A stretch of 64,000 nucleotides of DNA from an uncultured Paracoccaceae bacterium (GTDB lineage Bacteria > Pseudomonadota > Alphaproteobacteria > Rhodobacterales > Rhodobacteraceae), in assembly GCA_947498415.1 (NCBI GenBank), contig CANMKB010000001.1:558001-622000 (forward strand), written 5' to 3'. Below, piece after piece: positions 60,936 through 64,000 of the stretch. The position numbers were made by a program, and so were the translations under genes. Below the pieces are notes generated by a model. The model ran no database searches. It was not told the DNA's origin and saw nothing but the letters and a program-made list of their open reading frames with translations. The stretch's first letter is position 1; every line of letters starts with the position of its first letter.

Positions 60936-61380
60936 TTAAAGTAGACAGTCCATCCACATGTGAAATCTTTGGACATCTTCCATCTCTGAAATTCAACGCG
61001 TACATCATTTTTCAAAGCACAATGACAACCTTGAGTTGCGCGAATGTTGAGTGGAGAAAGGGATCAAATTGCACGTGAAACACATGCGAAAACAGGCAGC
61101 ATGAATGCTTTCAAGCCTCTGATAAAAAACAACAATTGACTCGAAGTGGTTCTGTGTGAACGCTTAGGGTGCCTAGGAAGCCTGATGTAGCGGACAACGT
61201 CGACTGGGCTCCCACAAAGAATAAGACGCGGGCTAATCGCGCACTGAACATGGAGATGATCGCCGTCGCGCTGAGGTCTCCCAAAAGCAACCTGGAGCAT
61301 GCGAGTCTGCTTGCTCTGTAAAACCGAAATTTTAATTGAAAGGCTCGGGAGCGCACGCTTTCGAGAACGGAGAAGCTATG

Positions 61381-62109
61381 TCCTATCCACTAGACTGGGA
61401 TACCTCTCTCGTAAAAACGGCGAAACAACCGCCGCTACAATTGGGGCCGATCCCAGGCGTTTTGCCCTATCAAGGTTACAGGAGCCCACTCAGCCGTAGC
61501 AATACGGCTCATCGGATCTCTATGGCACTCCCAACACCCGCGACCAATGGGGTGCCGCAGGTGTATCACTTTGAGAGTGCTCGCGAGATGGCCGTTGCTA
61601 TCGAGGCGCTCCTTATACCTGAGTTTTTTAAGCTCGAGGTTCAGTTACCGCCGATTGCTTACGTCAACCATCGCGGCAAGCGCAGTCAACACAGTTTCGA
61701 TCTGCGCATCACGTATCGGTGTGGCTACCGAGAGGCAGTATTCGTGCGGAACGGAACAAGCCTTCTCAGACCCGAAACGCGCGCTGACATTGAGGCGATT
61801 TTCGAGGGCGCACCTGCGACCTTCGCTGACAAAAAGGTTGTCATTAACGGCGATGGATACACCAGAGCATATAGGGACAATCTGTTACTCGTCTGGGAGG
61901 CAACTAAGACCCCTGACGAAGAGTTCGATAGGTTTGTGTTGGACAAAGCCAAGCGTACGTCTTTTTGGGACATAAAAGGCTTGATGGCTGCCTGCGACCT
62001 TGAGTGCTCGCGTGTATTCGATTCCATTCTGCGGCTGGTCGGTCTCAAAAAGCTCGGTACGAACTGGCACACAGCTATGTCCATCAACAATCGGGTTTGG
62101 GTCCTTTAA
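61381..62109 (+). CDS. tnsA: TnsA-like endonuclease
   Basis: VYHFESAREMAVAIEALLIPEFFKLEVQLPPIAYVNHRGKRSQHSFDLRITYRCGYREAVFVRN; stop overlaps the downstream TnsB ATG. Confidence 0.7.
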   Translation, partial: SYPLDWDTSLVKTAKQPPLQLGPIPGVLPYQGYRSPLSRSNTAHRISMALPTPATNGVPQVYHFESAREMAVAIEALLIPEFFKLEVQLPPIAYVNHRGKRSQHSFDLRITYRCGYREAVFVRNGTSLLRPETRADIEAIFEGAPATFADKKVVINGDGYTRAYRDNLLLVWEATKTPDEEFDRFVLDKAKRTSFWDIKGLMAACDLECSRVFDSILRLVGLKKLGTNWHTAMSINNRVWVL

Positions 62110-64000
62110 TGCCTAGCGCTCCCCTCTATAAGGTCCCCGCAGGGTCGGAGCTTGTCCTCGATCACGTGCGTTGGCGTGTGATTGGCAAGGACGCTGACAG
62201 TTATGCTGTGGAGAGCATTGACAATGGGGAGTGCTGTTCGCTCTCATTTGAGCGTGTAGATACGGCCCTCGCGGCCAACGATGCTCAGCTGAGCACACCA
62301 GCGGCGTTGGAACTTCGCAAGGAGCTGTTGGCTTATACAGGCGGGATTGAAAGTACCGATCAGTTACCGGACCAAGAGCGGCAGGATATTCGTGCCAGGA
62401 CTGGGCTAGCTGAGGCGATGCGCGAACTCGAAGAAGAAGGCCAAAAGCTAACACAGAGATATCTGAATCGTCGTGATGTCAGAGCTCGTTTGAAATCATC
62501 GGCCCGTTCTCTAGCTAATGACCCGCACCTCTTTCACGGCGTTTATATTGGCAGGGCAAGTTCACCCCATTCTTTGCCGAATGGTCGCTCTCTGCAGGAG
62601 ATGTATCGTCGCTACATGAAGTTTGATCGTAATCCGGTTGTGTTGTTACGCAAGCATCATGCGAAAGGACCGCAGGGAAGTTCGGGTTGCAGGCTTACAG
62701 AATTGCAGGAACAGTTTATCGAATATGTTCTAAATATTATGGCGAAGGAACATCAAACGAAGCTTTCAAAAACCTACGAGTGGTCGGTGTCCGTCTGGGA
62801 AACAGATTCCGAAATGATGCTCAAAAATTTTGTGGCGCCTTCATTGACGACGGTTCGGGCAAGGTACAATGCCAGCAACCTTGTAACCCGAGAAGCTGGT
62901 CGCAATGGGATCAAATATGCACGCAACAAGTTCGGTGCAGGGTCAACCGATGTCCGTGCTTTGAAATACGGTCAACGTGTTGCGACTGATCAAGTCTACC
63001 TTTCCATCTTTACCAATGATCAAGGCAACGTCGATTTCAGGCCGCTGGCCAAAGCGGACATAGACACTGAACTGGCACAGAATGAGATTTGTCGGCTGTG
63101 GTTGCATGTTATGTTTGACGTCGCAACACGTATGCCACTGGCATGGGTCTTGACTGAAACGGCTGACTCAGACGCACAAAGGCAGCTGCTTAGAATGGCA
63201 ACCAGCGATAAGAAGCGTGAGAAATTGCGTTATGGCTGCGTGAAAGATCCAGCGCCTGCGGTAGGCCTATCTCTCGTTCAATCTGACAACGGGACCGCAA
63301 CTCGGAATGCGAAAATCTATCAAAGTGAACTTGGAATAGGAACGTCGATCATGATGGGACGCACCTATCACTCGTCGGACAATCCTTTCGTTGAAAGTGC
63401 AATTGGTACCTTACAATGGGAAGTTTTGAACTTTCTTCCAGGATACACAGGCAGTCGGCCAGGCGAGTTAAGCGCTTACGATGGAAAGAAAAAAGCCACG
63501 CTAACCAAAGATAATCTCATGGGGATTATTACGCGATATTTCGTTGACGAATACCCTTTCCGAAAGCACTCAGGCACAGGTATGTACGGCGCGATGCCAG
63601 TCCAGAAATTGGATGAGGCTATTGAGATTTATGGTGGTATTGACGCTCCTGATCCAATTGCTCGACGTCTGCATCTGGGTGAAAAAGACACCGTAACCAC
63701 GAGCTCAGAGGGTGTTCGCGTTTACGGCATTTGGTACAATTCAACTGAGCTGCAGCGTTTTGCGGCGGGTGTGTCCAAGAATGTGACCGTATGCCTTGAT
63801 CCTGACGATCTGCGCGAAGTTACAATTTTTAGTCAGGATACGAAGGTCGTTATGACCGCGCAGTTAAGAATGACTGTCTTTGCGGATATGACATTGGCCG
63901 AGGCAATAAACCTGCAGCGCCAAACGGCTGAGCGTAATCCTGAAAAGCGTCTAATGTATGAGCAGCACCTCAAGGACGAGAGGGCCCGTCGAGCTAAAGA
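62109..64000 (+). CDS. tnsB: TnsB/TniA-like DDE transposase (3' end outside window)
   Basis: Frame open from ATG 62109 to window end; not in the ORF track because no stop is reached. rve-like motifs ATDQVYLSIF, GLSLVQSDNGTATRN, SSDNPFVESAIGTLQWEVLNF (D, D, E). Confidence 0.88.
   Translation, partial: MPSAPLYKVPAGSELVLDHVRWRVIGKDADSYAVESIDNGECCSLSFERVDTALAANDAQLSTPAALELRKELLAYTGGIESTDQLPDQERQDIRARTGLAEAMRELEEEGQKLTQRYLNRRDVRARLKSSARSLANDPHLFHGVYIGRASSPHSLPNGRSLQEMYRRYMKFDRNPVVLLRKHHAKGPQGSSGCRLTELQEQFIEYVLNIMAKEHQTKLSKTYEWSVSVWETDSEMMLKNFVAPSLTTVRARYNASNLVTREAGRNGIKYARNKFGAGSTDVRALKYGQRVATDQVYLSIFTNDQGNVDFRPLAKADIDTELAQNEICRLWLHVMFDVATRMPLAWVLTETADSDAQRQLLRMATSDKKREKLRYGCVKDPAPAVGLSLVQSDNGTATRNAKIYQSELGIGTSIMMGRTYHSSDNPFVESAIGTLQWEVLNFLPGYTGSRPGELSAYDGKKKATLTKDNLMGIITRYFVDEYPFRKHSGTGMYGAMPVQKLDEAIEIYGGIDAPDPIARRLHLGEKDTVTTSSEGVRVYGIWYNSTELQRFAAGVSKNVTVCLDPDDLREVTIFSQDTKVVMTAQLRMTVFADMTLAEAINLQRQTAERNPEKRLMYEQHLKDERARRAK

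Larger units (their letters stand above)
55286..64000. mobile_element. Tn7-like transposon, left portion (right end outside window; exact left terminus not determined)
   Basis: TniQ, TnsA-like, TnsB/TniA-like DDE integrase and end-proximal repeats. Confidence 0.7.

Overview
Window from an alphaproteobacterial, Rhodobacteraceae-like chromosome (inferred from gene content and order such as petP-petR and dxs-ispA-xseB-HDAC). Positions 1 to about 22.3 kb are mostly conserved housekeeping genes: hydantoinase (partial), msrA/msrB, molybdopterin oxidoreductase, MocR regulator, HU, amn, ade, dxs-ispA-xseB, petPR-like, ilvE, aroC and tRNA-Arg(CCT). After the tRNA the window becomes accessory. (1) A two-gene DUF4297 nuclease plus SMC-like ATPase defence module, Lamassu-like. 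(2) A PhnDCE-like ABC transporter plus diheme peroxidase divergent from an MntR-type regulator, with a perfect palindrome in the shared promoter. (3) A cobalamin-riboswitch/CbtBA/DUF1636 cobalt locus. (4) A metal/redox island (CDF, DUF411, Sco, PCuAC, DsbA/B, MerR, transglutaminase-like, CDF) with three MerR-type promoters, each with exact 19-bp spacing. (5) A compact nine-gene lipid or secondary-metabolite operon: LuxE-like, IscU-like, NifS-like, FAAL, ACP, flavoprotein, MMPL/RND exporter, LolA-like and outer-membrane protein. This is the strongest candidate for an undescribed system. (6) A ParS/Xre-type antitoxin interrupted by an in-frame amber codon. (7) One end of a Tn7-like element, with repeated TGCGAAAAACGC motifs, a soluble AAA+/M41-like protease, TniQ, an IS1595-type zinc-ribbon protein, a TnsA-like protein and a TnsB that runs off the window. 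Family assignments come from motif recognition by eye; no database search was possible.
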